Assembly (NCBI GenBank): GCA_963799415.1
Contig: CAWCXI010000005.1
Location: 62,001-126,000 of the forward strand
Length of the DNA: 64,000 bases
Reading direction: 5' to 3'
Origin: JAMXLO01 sp963799415
GTDB taxonomy: Bacteria > Pseudomonadota > Alphaproteobacteria > Acetobacterales > Acetobacteraceae
Made by a program: the position numbers and the translations under genes. Positions 53,045 to 61,217 of the stretch are shown here, in pieces. The notes below the pieces were generated by a model that ran no database searches, was not told the origin of the DNA, and was given only the letters and a program-made list of their open reading frames with translations. Positions within the stretch are counted from its first letter, which is position 1. Each line of letters starts with the position of its first letter.

Positions 53045-55387
53045 ATGGCTGGGCGAACGCTTCCGCGTGGAGTGCGGATCGGACTGTGGTCGCTGGCCGG
53101 TGTGGTCGGCCTGGTCGTGATCGCCGGCGTCGTTGTCGCGCTCAGCTTCGATCCTGACAGCCTCAAGCCGCGGGTCGAGGCGGCGGTGAAGCAGGCTACC
53201 GGGCGCGAGCTGACCCTGGCAGGGCGCATCAGGTTGGGGTTGTCACTGCGGCCGACTTTGACGGTGAGTGGCGTCAGTCTGGCCAATCCGCTGGGATTTT
53301 CCCGGCCGGCGATGGCGACGCTGGAGCGGCTGGACGTGAAGCTTGCCCTGATCCCGCTGCTTAGCCGTCGGATCGAGATCGACCAGTTGGTGCTGGTTAA
53401 GCCCGATATCATGCTGGAGACGAATGCGCAGGGCCGGCCGAACTGGCAGTTCACGCCGCAGAGCAGTCCGAACGCGCCGCGGACTGGTACCGCCGCTCCG
53501 CAGAAGAATGCGTCGGCGATCAGCGTGGGCGATGTGCGGATCGAGAACGGCACTCTTACGTGGCGGGATGACGTCACCGGCCGCAACGCGGTGCTCGGGC
53601 TCACCAGCGCGCGGGCGACCGCTGCGTCGCCGGACTCCGATCTGCATCTCACCGCATCGGCGACCTACAACGGGGCGCCGTTCTCGCTGGCGGGCGTCTT
53701 TGGTCCGCTGACGCGGCTCCAGGAAACCGGGGCGTCAGGGGCTTGGCCGGCGCAGTTACAGATGGAAGCGGCGGGGGCGAAGCTCGCGCTCGACGGCACG
53801 ATCGCGCAGCCGCAGGAGGTGAAGGGCTACGCGATCAAGGTGGCGGCGAATGTTCCGGACCTGGCGGCGCTTGCGCCGTTCCTGCCGGGGCAAAGGCTGC
53901 CGCCGCTGCATGATGTCAGCCTGGCGGCGCAGGTGGCCGACAATGCCACGGCGGTGCCGCAGATCTCTGGGGTTACGCTGCATGTCGGGGCGTCTGACCT
54001 GAGCGGGACCGTGGCGGGGCTGAAACTCGACAAGCTCGATGTGACTGCTCCGCAGCTCGATCAGCCCGTCCACGTCGCTGGCCAGGGCAGCTTCGATAAT
54101 TCGCCCGCGACTTTGGCTGGTACTGTCGGAGCGCCCGCTGGCATGCTGCCGGGTGCCAACGCGGCGGCACCGATCCCGATCGACCTGGACTTGCACGCGC
54201 TGGGCTCGAATCTGACGGTGAACGGCACCGCGGCGCGAACCCCGGACGGGCGGCCGTCGGTGCAGGCCGCAGTGACTTCCGAGATGATCGACCTCGACGC
54301 CGTGTCTGCCGCTCTTGCCAAGCCGACTGCTCATGCCGCCGCTGCGCCGGCTGCGCCGGCTGCGCCGACTGCGGCCAAGCCTGCAGCGGGCGGCCACGTG
54401 ATTCCGGACACGCCGATCCCGTTTGAATTGCTGCGCCTAGCCAATGCCGATGTGAAGTTGAGCATCGCGCAACTGAAGTCGCGCGGCGTACTGTATCGCG
54501 CCATCGCGACGCATCTGAGCCTGCAGGATGGCAGGCTACGGCTCGATCCGGTGGCGGCTGATCTGCCCGAAGGGCACCTTGATGCGACGCTCAGCGCGGA
54601 TGCGACGCAGGCCAGTCCGCCAGTGGCGCTCAGGCTGCGGATACCGGTGCTGGCGCTTAGGCCGCTGCTCGCTGCGATGAGTAAACCCGATTACATCAAT
54701 GGCAACATGGACGTGCAGGCTGATCTGCACGGCGCGGGCGCCACACCACATGCGATCGCTGCCAGCCTGGACGGGTCGGTGGGGTTGAGCCTGGCCAACG
54801 GCACAGTGGACAACCGTCTGCTGGGCAGCACGCTGGGATCGGTGCTGCGCTCGGTGAACATGCTCGATCTGGTCGGGCGAGGCGGGACCAGCCAGGTGCA
54901 GTGCTTCGCCGCCCGAGTGGACGCAAGCCATGGGATCGCGACCGTGCGGTCGCTGGTGTTCGCATCGTCGCTGCTCAGCATGGATGGGGATGGCAGCCTG
55001 AACCTTGGCAACGAGACGCTCGATCTGCGCGTGCGGCCGGAGACCAGGATTGCCGGGACGAGTCTGATGGTGCCGCTGCGGATCACTGGCCCGTTCCGGT
55101 CGCCGAATTCCGCGCCGGACCCTACAGCGACGGTTGCCGAGAATGCGGGCACCGTGGCGGGAGCTGTGCTGGGCAACACGACGCCGATGGGATTGATCGC
55201 CGGGGCGCTTGGGGCAAAGCAGTTAGAGGGGGGATCGCATGCGGACTGCGGGGCAGCCTCGGCGGCGGCCCGCGGCACGGCCGTCCCAGCGGCACAGGCC
55301 AGCCCGGCCCCGCAGGCAGCGCCTCCGCCGAAACAGAAGCAGAAGCTGCCCGATGTGGGCAGTGCGCTGAAGCAGCTGTTCCGTTAA
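53045..55387 (+). CDS. asmA: AsmA family protein
   Basis: Large inner-membrane-anchored periplasmic protein of the AsmA-like group, thought to move phospholipid between membranes. The 780-aa product has one N-terminal anchor (VRIGLWSLAGVVGLVVIAGVVVAL, about 9-32), then the AsmA start DPDSLKPRVEAAVKQATGRELTLAGRI...LRPTLTVSGVSLANPLGFSRPAMATLERLDVKLALIPLL. A C-terminal AsmA domain is clear: SLANGTVDNRLLGSTLGSVL and GDGSLNLGNETLDLRVRPETRI. A Pro/Ala/Lys-rich tail ends it. Start ATG 53045 after GAGGAG. Its stop lies inside a 19-bp tandem duplication (55370-55407). Likely co-transcribed with atp12 and acyP. Confidence 0.86.
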   Translation: MAGRTLPRGVRIGLWSLAGVVGLVVIAGVVVALSFDPDSLKPRVEAAVKQATGRELTLAGRIRLGLSLRPTLTVSGVSLANPLGFSRPAMATLERLDVKLALIPLLSRRIEIDQLVLVKPDIMLETNAQGRPNWQFTPQSSPNAPRTGTAAPQKNASAISVGDVRIENGTLTWRDDVTGRNAVLGLTSARATAASPDSDLHLTASATYNGAPFSLAGVFGPLTRLQETGASGAWPAQLQMEAAGAKLALDGTIAQPQEVKGYAIKVAANVPDLAALAPFLPGQRLPPLHDVSLAAQVADNATAVPQISGVTLHVGASDLSGTVAGLKLDKLDVTAPQLDQPVHVAGQGSFDNSPATLAGTVGAPAGMLPGANAAAPIPIDLDLHALGSNLTVNGTAARTPDGRPSVQAAVTSEMIDLDAVSAALAKPTAHAAAAPAAPAAPTAAKPAAGGHVIPDTPIPFELLRLANADVKLSIAQLKSRGVLYRAIATHLSLQDGRLRLDPVAADLPEGHLDATLSADATQASPPVALRLRIPVLALRPLLAAMSKPDYINGNMDVQADLHGAGATPHAIAASLDGSVGLSLANGTVDNRLLGSTLGSVLRSVNMLDLVGRGGTSQVQCFAARVDASHGIATVRSLVFASSLLSMDGDGSLNLGNETLDLRVRPETRIAGTSLMVPLRITGPFRSPNSAPDPTATVAENAGTVAGAVLGNTTPMGLIAGALGAKQLEGGSHADCGAASAAARGTAVPAAQASPAPQAAPPPKQKQKLPDVGSALKQLFR

Positions 55388-55407
55388 GAAGCAGCTGTTC
55401 CGTTAAG
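55370..55407 (+). repeat. 19-bp tandem duplication across the asmA stop codon
   Basis: AAGCAGCTGTTCCGTTAAG occurs twice in succession (55370-55388 and 55389-55407). The first copy encodes the last residues and the TAA stop of AsmA; the second repeats both out of use, just before the ATP12 ribosome site. Confidence 0.9.
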
Positions 55408-55416
55408 AGGACGAGT

Positions 55417-56136
55417 GTGAAGCGTTTTTGGGAAACCGTGGCGATCGATCCGAGCAATGCCGGCTACGCGATCCTGCTGGACGGCAAGCCGATGCACCTG
55501 CCGGGTGGCGCGCTGTTGCGCGTGGAGGGGGAATCGCTCGCCCGCGCTATTGCGGAGGAGTGGCAGGAGGTGGGTGGCGGCAAGGGGGGCGATATGTCGT
55601 TCGCCGATACGCCGCTCACCTGCCTGGCCGGTACGGCGCAGCAGCGCATCGCACCCGATCCCATGCCGACCGTCGATGCCATTGCGCGGTACGCCGAGAG
55701 CGACCTTCTGTGCTACCGCGCCGATACGCCGGAGGAACTGGTAGCCCGCCAGGCTCGTGAGTGGCAGCCCTGGCTGGATTGGGTGGCATTGACCTACGAC
55801 GCACCGCTGCGCATCGCTCGCGGGGTCGGTTACGTCAAGCAGCACCGAGACAGTGTCTCTGCCTTGCGCCGCGCGGTTGCCGGACTGGACGTGGCGGCGT
55901 TGGCGGCGCTTGGCGTGGCGGTGCCGGCGTTGGGCAGTCTGGTGTTGGGGCTGGCGCTGGCCGAGGGGCGACTGGATGCTGCCGCCGCGCACTCGTTGGG
56001 GGCGCTGGATGAGCTGTACCAAGCCCAGGCGTGGGGCGAGGATGCCGAGGCCGCGGCACGTCGCAGGGCGATCGCGGCCGACATCGCGCATGCGACGCGC
56101 TTTCTGCAACTGACACGACCGGAGGCATCGGCATGA
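55417..56136 (+). CDS. ATP12-family chaperone protein
   Basis: Alphaproteobacterial homologue of mitochondrial Atp12, an assembly chaperone for the F1-ATPase alpha subunit. The 239-aa product begins KRFWETVAIDPSNAGYAILLDGKPMHLPGG, the family start (W-x-x-V ... G-x-x-V/I-x-LDG-x-P), then LARAIAEEWQEV, FADTPLTCLAGTAQQRI, AIARYAESDLLCYRADTPEELVARQAREWQPWLDWV, matching the DLLCYRA core. GTG 55417 follows AGAGGACGA. Its stop overlaps the acylphosphatase start (ATGA). The family is confined to mitochondria and alphaproteobacteria, a helpful lineage marker. Confidence 0.88.
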   Translation: MKRFWETVAIDPSNAGYAILLDGKPMHLPGGALLRVEGESLARAIAEEWQEVGGGKGGDMSFADTPLTCLAGTAQQRIAPDPMPTVDAIARYAESDLLCYRADTPEELVARQAREWQPWLDWVALTYDAPLRIARGVGYVKQHRDSVSALRRAVAGLDVAALAALGVAVPALGSLVLGLALAEGRLDAAAAHSLGALDELYQAQAWGEDAEAAARRRAIAADIAHATRFLQLTRPEASA

Positions 56137-56408
56137 ATTGCAAGCGCCTGGTCATCAGCGGGCGTGTGCAGGGCGTTGGGTTCCGCCCGTGGATGGTGGA
56201 GAAGGCACGCGCCCTCGGCGTTTCGGGCTGGGTGCGCAACCGGATCGACGGTTCGGTGGAGGCACTGGTGGCCGGCGACACCGCGGCCGTCGAGGAACTG
56301 CTGCGGCTGTGTCGCCGCGGTCCGCGCATGGCCGAAGTGGTCAGCATCGAGGAGGACCTGGCTGACCCGCCTGAGCAATTCGGGTTCCGACAGGTTCCGT
56401 CCCTGTAG
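56133..56408 (+). CDS. acyP: Acylphosphatase
   Basis: Small enzyme that hydrolyses acyl phosphates such as carbamoyl or acetyl phosphate. The 91-aa product has the two family signatures: LVISGRVQGVGFRPWM, with the phosphate-binding Arg, and GVSGWVRNRIDGSVEALVAG, with the catalytic Asn. Length and order are textbook. Its ATG overlaps the ATP12 stop by four bases, so the two are coupled. It is convergent with lipB, 10 bp between stops. No oddities. Confidence 0.93.
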   Translation: MNCKRLVISGRVQGVGFRPWMVEKARALGVSGWVRNRIDGSVEALVAGDTAAVEELLRLCRRGPRMAEVVSIEEDLADPPEQFGFRQVPSL

Positions 56409-56418
56409 GACCGCGGGC

Positions 56419-57129
56419 CTACCGCAGGAGGTTGGCGCAGCTGCCTTGCGGGCCGCCATCGCCGAACACTTCGGGCCAGACGGCGTGCAGGGCGGCGTCC
56501 GCCTCTGTCATGGTTACCGGAAGGCCGATTGCGTGGAGGCTGGTGACGCCGTGCTCGCTGATGCCGCACGGGACAATGCCGGCGTAATGGTCGAGATTGG
56601 GCGCGACGTTCAGCGCCGCGCCATGCCAGCTCACCCAGCGGGATACGCGAACGCCGATGGCGGCGATCTTGGCCTCGGCACCGGTGGCTGGTTCTGCAAC
56701 CCAGATGCCGATGCGGCCTTCGCGCCGTTCGCCGCGCACGCCGAGGCGGGCGAGTGCGCGGATCAACCATTCCTCCAGCCCATGGACGAAGCAGCGCACG
56801 TCGCGCGGGGGCACCGTGCCGTGTGGGCGCGTGAGGTCCAGCATGACATAGGCCACGCGCTGGCCGGGGCCGTGATAGGTCCACTGGCCGCCTCGACCAG
56901 TGGCGAAGGTGGGAAAGCGGTTGGGGTCAGTCAGTTCCTCCGGCCTTGCGGAGGTGCCGGCAGTGTAGAGTGGCGGGTGCTCGACCAGCCAGACCAGCTC
57001 ATTGGCGGTGCCAGCGCGGACGGCGGCGACACGTTGCTGCATGCGGGCGACGGCGTGGTCATAAGGGGTGACGCCGTCTTGGATGCACCATTCGGGGATG
57101 GCGGGAACGATTGAAGGGGCGTCGTTCAT
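56419..57129 (-). CDS. lipB: Octanoyltransferase LipB
   Basis: Moves octanoyl from acyl-carrier protein to lipoyl domains of dehydrogenases, first step of lipoate synthesis. The 236-aa product has VWLVEHPPLYTAGTSA, FATGRGGQWTYHGPGQRVAYVMLDL (family signature), a catalytic Lys in KIAAIGVRVSRWVSWHGAALNV and the acyl-thioester Cys in IVPCGISEHGVTSL. ATG 57129 was chosen; the frame stays open to 57267 through the tRNA gene on the other strand, which cannot be coding. It is divergent from tRNA-Leu and convergent with acyP. Confidence 0.93.
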   Translation of the reverse strand: MNDAPSIVPAIPEWCIQDGVTPYDHAVARMQQRVAAVRAGTANELVWLVEHPPLYTAGTSARPEELTDPNRFPTFATGRGGQWTYHGPGQRVAYVMLDLTRPHGTVPPRDVRCFVHGLEEWLIRALARLGVRGERREGRIGIWVAEPATGAEAKIAAIGVRVSRWVSWHGAALNVAPNLDHYAGIVPCGISEHGVTSLHAIGLPVTMTEADAALHAVWPEVFGDGGPQGSCANLLR

Positions 57130-57154
57130 CGCGTATATCCCGGCACCTGCCTGA

Positions 57155-57238
57155 GCGGTCGTGGCGGAATGGTAGACGCGCAAGCTTGAGGTGCTTGTGG
57201 GGGTAACCCCGTGGAAGTTCGAGTTCTTCTCGACCGCA
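57155..57238 (+). tRNA. tRNA-Leu (anticodon GAG)
   Basis: Acceptor GCGGTCG (57155-57161) pairs with CGACCGC (57231-57237), discriminator A57238, and CCA is not encoded. The anticodon stem CAAGC/GCTTG encloses the loop TTGAGGT with anticodon GAG. A long variable arm (GGGG TAA CCCC) confirms a leucine class II tRNA. Two positions look off: the D-arm GGAATGGTAGACGC lacks one base compared with the usual GGAAxTGGTAGACGC, and TTCGAGTT gives an eight-base T-loop where seven is the rule (stem GGAAG/CTTCT). Both would be normal after single-base corrections. Confidence 0.9.
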
Positions 57239-57685
57239 TGAAGCAAGGGACTGAGTTCCTGGAGCAACGTGAGAATCGTTGGGATGGGACCGGGATTTAC
57301 TGGGACAAGGCGATGATGTCCCGCCTGGTCAAGCGCCCACCGACTGGTATTTCAAGCTTGGCGTGCCTTGCAAGTGGTGTCGATCCTTGGTCTCCCGGGC
57401 CGCGATTCTCGCTCGATACGCCGTTCCGAGGCGGCGTCGCTGCACCACGGTTGCGAGCCTTGTGGTGCCCAAGGACAAGGAAGAATCTAACGCAAATGAA
57501 GGCAGATGATGGGCGCAGAACACGCAAATGGTTCAGTGCAAGTGGCGTGAAATACTACGACGAGCATCAGGTTGGCGGCGGAACTCCTTCCTCAGGTTAT
57601 CGATCTGCAATGCGAGACGACATTCTAGGTGAGTGACGGCACAGTCAGATCGTTCACCCTGCGCGGCCACGCGTGCGGGTGATGG
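57239..57685. other. Intergenic region, about 450 bp, no recognisable gene
   Basis: Lies downstream of tRNA-Leu. An open frame runs through the tRNA (57211-57636) but shows no family resemblance or ribosome site. tRNA 3' ends are common integration sites, but no integrase or repeated tRNA tail was found here. Confidence 0.5.
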
Positions 57686-58900
57686 TCATGTTGGTTCGGG
57701 TTTGGTCAGCCGTGCCGCGAACTGGTTGACCCAGCGCAACCAAACATCGTCCACGCGCGCGAACAGGTAGCCGACGCCGATCACCAACGGCGCATAGACG
57801 GCTGCGACCAGCAACAGCGTCACTTGCAGCGACGCGATGGGGCGCAACAACACGAACAGTGCGCAGGCCAGCGAGCACAGCAAGGGAAAATGGAACAGAT
57901 ACACCGGGAAGGACAGGCGGCCGAGCAGACGAAACGGTGGCGTTGCGAGCGATCGGCCAAGTCGGTCATTGCCGATTAGTCCGATGATGATCATGACGCC
58001 GCTTGCCGTGTGGATGGCGATGCGGTCGAACCGTGCCGGGCTCGCATCCTGGAGGGAAGCGAACATCGCGTAGCTGCCGCGAGGCTCGAGATAGCCGAAC
58101 AGGAATATGCCGGTGGCGATGCAGGCCACGGCCATGCTCGGGGACAGATGCAGATCGCAGCGCGATATGAGCCAGGCGAGGCCGGTGCCGGCGACGAAGG
58201 CAAACAGATACGGGTCGGTGAAATGCACGGCGATCGCGGCGGTTGCCAGCAGCCATGCCGCGGCGGCGGGACGTGCGCGCCAGAGGATCATTGCCAGGAA
58301 GAAGGTGACGAAGCTGCCGATAAATTCGTGATGCATCGTCCAGAGCACGGGGTCGTACATGTCTGGTTCCCGCAAAAAGGCGAACAGGGAGCCTTCCAGC
58401 ACGGCGCCGGGCAATGAAGGCGTGAAGCTGTGCTGCGGGTGCGAGCCGCCGAATGTGCCAAGCCAAGTGGATTGGCTGAGCTGCGCCGCCTCGCGATGCC
58501 GATAGAGACCACAGCGGAACAGCAGCCACGACAACAGCACGGCGAGCATGACAAGACACACTAGGCGCAGCCAGCGCTTGGCGGTGGCGCGCACCACGAG
58601 TTCGGTACGGCCGGAGCGAAGGAAGCCCAGCGGCAGGACGAATCCCGAGAGGACGAAGAACAGCGTCACCGCCGCAGGGCCATCGATGGATGCGAAACTG
58701 ACACTGCCCAACAACGCCGATGACGGATCGAAACCGTCAACGATGCCGATGCGTGCAGGGTCGAATGCCCAGAGAAAATGCCAGGCGACAACGATGAAGG
58801 CTGCCAGCCCGCGCAATGCCTCAAGCTGCACGAGCTTGCTCTCGGTGCGTGCCGTGATCGCGGACGCATCGTTGCGCGCCAGCATTCCGGAGTTTGCCAC
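57686..58900 (-). CDS. Acyltransferase family 3 membrane protein (OafA/YrhL-like)
   Basis: Integral membrane O-acyltransferase that modifies surface sugars or lipids. The 404-aa product has VQLEALRGLAAFIVVAWHFLWAF (the R-G-x-A-A...H motif of the family with catalytic His), PAAVTLFFVLSGFVL (family FFxLSGF motif), YDPVLWTMHHEFIGSF (W-T/S-x-x-x-E) and about ten hydrophobic helices, ending in LLGRLSFPVYLFHFPLL. Start may be ATG 58900 or one five codons later. It stands alone. Acceptor is unknown; O-antigen or exopolysaccharide is typical. Confidence 0.86.
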   Translation of the reverse strand: MANSGMLARNDASAITARTESKLVQLEALRGLAAFIVVAWHFLWAFDPARIGIVDGFDPSSALLGSVSFASIDGPAAVTLFFVLSGFVLPLGFLRSGRTELVVRATAKRWLRLVCLVMLAVLLSWLLFRCGLYRHREAAQLSQSTWLGTFGGSHPQHSFTPSLPGAVLEGSLFAFLREPDMYDPVLWTMHHEFIGSFVTFFLAMILWRARPAAAAWLLATAAIAVHFTDPYLFAFVAGTGLAWLISRCDLHLSPSMAVACIATGIFLFGYLEPRGSYAMFASLQDASPARFDRIAIHTASGVMIIIGLIGNDRLGRSLATPPFRLLGRLSFPVYLFHFPLLCSLACALFVLLRPIASLQVTLLLVAAVYAPLVIGVGYLFARVDDVWLRWVNQFAARLTKPEPT

Positions 58901-58995
58901 GTATGACAGGATTGCGTCTCCGCTCCGCTAGGGTTGCTGCGAACAAGGCGACGAATTTGACCTCAATGTGACGTGCCGACGCACGTCGGTGTGAG

Positions 58996-59469
58996 TCAGG
59001 TCCGTGCGAGGGTCAGCAAAGCCGGCAATGCAAGCTGCGAGATCAGGCGCAGGCGGGGCAAATGGCCATCATCAAAAAAGCCGGCGCGATGGCAAAGGTT
59101 CAATGTTCCCATCGTCTGACCGCGCCAGCGTACTGGCATGTTCAGGATGCTCTCGCAACCGAGCGAGACAATCAGCGCATGATCGAAGAAATTCTGCTCG
59201 ATGTCGTGACGCGTGCGACCGATATAGGGGATCCCGTCACGGATCACGCGCTGCATCCAGATCGAGTCAGTGACCGGCTTGCGTCCGCCGATCGGATAGG
59301 CCTCGGGCCTGTTCGTGTAGCAGCGCTCCGACTGCTTCAGTCCTGGGTGATGCGCCAGGACGGTGAACAGGATTTGACCGGGATCACGAGCGAGTGCGGC
59401 GTCGATCGCGCGGAACGTGGCGCCCGGCTGATCGGAATCGGCGTGTGCGGCGAGTATGGTGTCGATCAT
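58996..59469 (-). CDS. GAF-domain-like protein
   Basis: The 157-aa product reads as a GAF-type sensor domain: MIDTILAAHADSDQPGATFRAID, ARDPGQILFTVLAHHPGL, then IGRTRHDIEQNFFDHALIVSLGCESILNMPVRWRGQTMGTLNLCHRAGFFDDGHLPRLRLISQLALPAL, where SLGCESILNMPV...G-x-LNL is the usual GAF core. Small ligands or light/redox cofactors bind in this fold; one Cys is present in the core. Its ATG overlaps the pdxJ stop by four bases, so it is co-translated with pyridoxine synthesis. No output domain is attached. A regulator or free-standing ligand binder; function unknown. Confidence 0.72.
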   Translation of the reverse strand: MIDTILAAHADSDQPGATFRAIDAALARDPGQILFTVLAHHPGLKQSERCYTNRPEAYPIGGRKPVTDSIWMQRVIRDGIPYIGRTRHDIEQNFFDHALIVSLGCESILNMPVRWRGQTMGTLNLCHRAGFFDDGHLPRLRLISQLALPALLTLART

Positions 59470-60209
59470 GGTGTGACGGCGAGCGCCTGCGCGTAAGCAC
59501 TGACTGCCGCCGCGAAGCCCATGACGAGGGCGTCGGCAGTCAGCTCGTGGCCGATCGACGCCTCGGCGAGCTGGGGCATGCGCGCGATCAATGGCGGCAG
59601 GTTGTGCAGATTGAGGTCGTGGCCGGCGTTGACGACCAGACCGCGATCCGCGGCGGCGCGTGCCGTGCGCGCACAGGCGTCGAGCCATGTGTCGTAGGTG
59701 CCGGTGCGGAATGCGGCGGCGTACGCGCCGGTGTAGATCTCGACGCCATCGGCACCGCTTTCGGGGATGCGATCCAGCACGGCGGCATCGGGATCGATGA
59801 ACAAAATGACTCGCGCGCCGTTGGACTTCAGCGCCGCGATGGCGGGGCGCACCAGCGCCATCTGTGCGGCGCCGAGTTTGAAGCCTTCCTCGGAGGTAAA
59901 GGCATCCGGCGCATCGGGCACCAGCGTGCACTGTTCCGGGCGCACTTCGGCCACGATCTCCAGCAGGCGCGCGTCGGGATAGCCCTCGATGTTCAGCTCA
60001 ACGGCTGGGCGTGACGCGGCGATCGTCTCGGCGAGCATCGGCACGTCGGAGCGGCGGATGTGCCGTTCGTCCGGGCGCGGATGCACGGTGATGCCGCGCG
60101 CGCCAGCCTCGAGTGCGATGCGGGCAAACGCTCGCAGGTCCGGCACACCGGTGCGCCGTGAATTGCGCAGCAGCGCGATCTTGTTGAGGTTGACGCTGAG
60201 GCGGGCCAT
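59466..60209 (-). CDS. pdxJ: Pyridoxine 5'-phosphate synthase
   Basis: Condenses deoxyxylulose 5-phosphate and aminoacetone phosphate in the last step of DXP-dependent vitamin B6 synthesis. The 247-aa TIM-barrel product starts MARLSVNLNKIALLRNSRRTGVPD and shows ITVHPRPDERHIRRSDV (phosphate and catalytic His), VELNIEGYP, VRPEQCTLVPDAPDAFTSEEGF with the catalytic Glu, and VVNAGHDLNLHNLP with the family's His. All conserved parts seem intact. Coupled to the GAF gene by an ATGA overlap. Confidence 0.94.
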   Translation of the reverse strand: MARLSVNLNKIALLRNSRRTGVPDLRAFARIALEAGARGITVHPRPDERHIRRSDVPMLAETIAASRPAVELNIEGYPDARLLEIVAEVRPEQCTLVPDAPDAFTSEEGFKLGAAQMALVRPAIAALKSNGARVILFIDPDAAVLDRIPESGADGVEIYTGAYAAAFRTGTYDTWLDACARTARAAADRGLVVNAGHDLNLHNLPPLIARMPQLAEASIGHELTADALVMGFAAAVSAYAQALAVTP

Positions 60210-60254
60210 CGCTCAAGTGTTGCACAAAACGGATGGAGGCGGCGAGGGGTCCCG

Positions 60255-60524
60255 ATGGTGGCTACGATGCTCTGCACAGGCGCGGTTCTCGCACTATCAA
60301 TCGCAGGCTTCCTGGGTGCCGGACCAGCGCCAGCCGGATTGAACGCCCCCGGGATCATATTGCTCGGTGGGGCTGTTCTTGTCTGGTTTGCATGGCCAGC
60401 GGGTTACTCCTATCGCAGCAATACCTCGCAGTCGTCTCGTAGAAAGCCGGACATTATGACCGTCGGTGCAGCTCTTCTGCTCAAAGACAGATCGGCGGAC
60501 CAGGACAAAAACGAGCGATCATAG
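60255..60524 (+). CDS. Small predicted membrane protein
   Basis: Unrecognised 89-aa product from ATG 60255. Two hydrophobic helices (MVATMLCTGAVLALSIAGFLGAG and IILLGGAVLVWFAWPAGYSY) are joined by a short Pro/Ala loop, then a charged tail (SSRRKPDIM...DRSADQDKNERS). The hairpin layout with a cytoplasmic-looking tail is coherent. There is no strong ribosome site and no named family, so it may also be non-coding. Divergent from pdxJ; convergent with thiE. Confidence 0.4.
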   Translation: MVATMLCTGAVLALSIAGFLGAGPAPAGLNAPGIILLGGAVLVWFAWPAGYSYRSNTSQSSRRKPDIMTVGAALLLKDRSADQDKNERS

Positions 60525-60557
60525 TCACTGCTGACCTGGCGCCGCAGGAATGGAAAA

Positions 60558-61214
60558 TCAGCGGGACCGTGATGCCGCAATCGCCGCATTCAGCGCGCGC
60601 ACGCCGGCCGCCGGGCCGTCGGGATGGCTCCAGATGCAACCAACCACGGCGAGGAAGTCGGCGCCTGCCTGCACCAGTGGCGCACAATTTTCCGCGGTGA
60701 TGCCGCCGATGGCACAGCACGGAAGTTCCATCAGCTCCGACCACCAGTGCAGGATCTCAGGATCGATGAAGCGGGTCACGTCCTTCGTGCCGGAGGGAAA
60801 GAACGCGCCGAACGCGACGTAGTCGGCGCCATCGTCGCCGGCCTGCATCGCCAGGTCACGACTGCCCTTGCACGTGACGCCGAGTGTTGCATCGGGACCG
60901 ATCACACGGCGCGCTTCTCTCGCGGGCATGTCCTCCTGGCCGACATGCGCGCCGTCGCTGCCGGTCTCGCGCACGAGGTCGGCGCGATCGTTCAGCAGGA
61001 GGGCGACGTTGCGTGATTGGGTCACGGGACGCAGCGAGTCGATCGCGCGGCGCCACGCGTCGTCATCGATGTCCTTGAGGCGGAGTTGCACAGCTGCCAC
61101 GTCACCGGCGTCCAGCGCGGCGGCGAGGCGGTCAGCAAACGGCAACGGATCGAACTTGGGCGGTGTGATCAGGTAGACGCGGCAGCCGTCTTGGCTGCCG
61201 CCGATGCCTGCCAT
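60558..61214 (-). CDS. thiE: Thiamine-phosphate synthase
   Basis: Joins the pyrimidine and thiazole halves of thiamine. The 218-aa TIM-barrel product shows VYLITPPKFDPLPFADRL, AVQLRLKDIDDD (pyrophosphate-binding region, QLRxK), LLLNDRADLVRETGSDGAHVGQEDMP (LNDxxDLA and HxGQxD motifs), GVTCKGSRDLAMQAGDDGADYVAFGAFFPSGTK and CCAIGGITAENC, the IGGI phosphate site. All are in place. Only 3 bp after the aldolase gene on the same strand, hence an operon. No TPP riboswitch was seen in front of the operon. Confidence 0.92.
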   Translation of the reverse strand: MAGIGGSQDGCRVYLITPPKFDPLPFADRLAAALDAGDVAAVQLRLKDIDDDAWRRAIDSLRPVTQSRNVALLLNDRADLVRETGSDGAHVGQEDMPAREARRVIGPDATLGVTCKGSRDLAMQAGDDGADYVAFGAFFPSGTKDVTRFIDPEILHWWSELMELPCCAIGGITAENCAPLVQAGADFLAVVGCIWSHPDGPAAGVRALNAAIAASRSR

Positions 61215-61217
61215 GCC

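Noticed and set aside
57211..57636. Open frame starting within tRNA-Leu
   Set aside because: It runs through the tRNA and has no ribosome site or recognisable domain.
57155..57700. Integrated element at tRNA-Leu
   Set aside because: No integrase and no repeated tRNA 3' end downstream.
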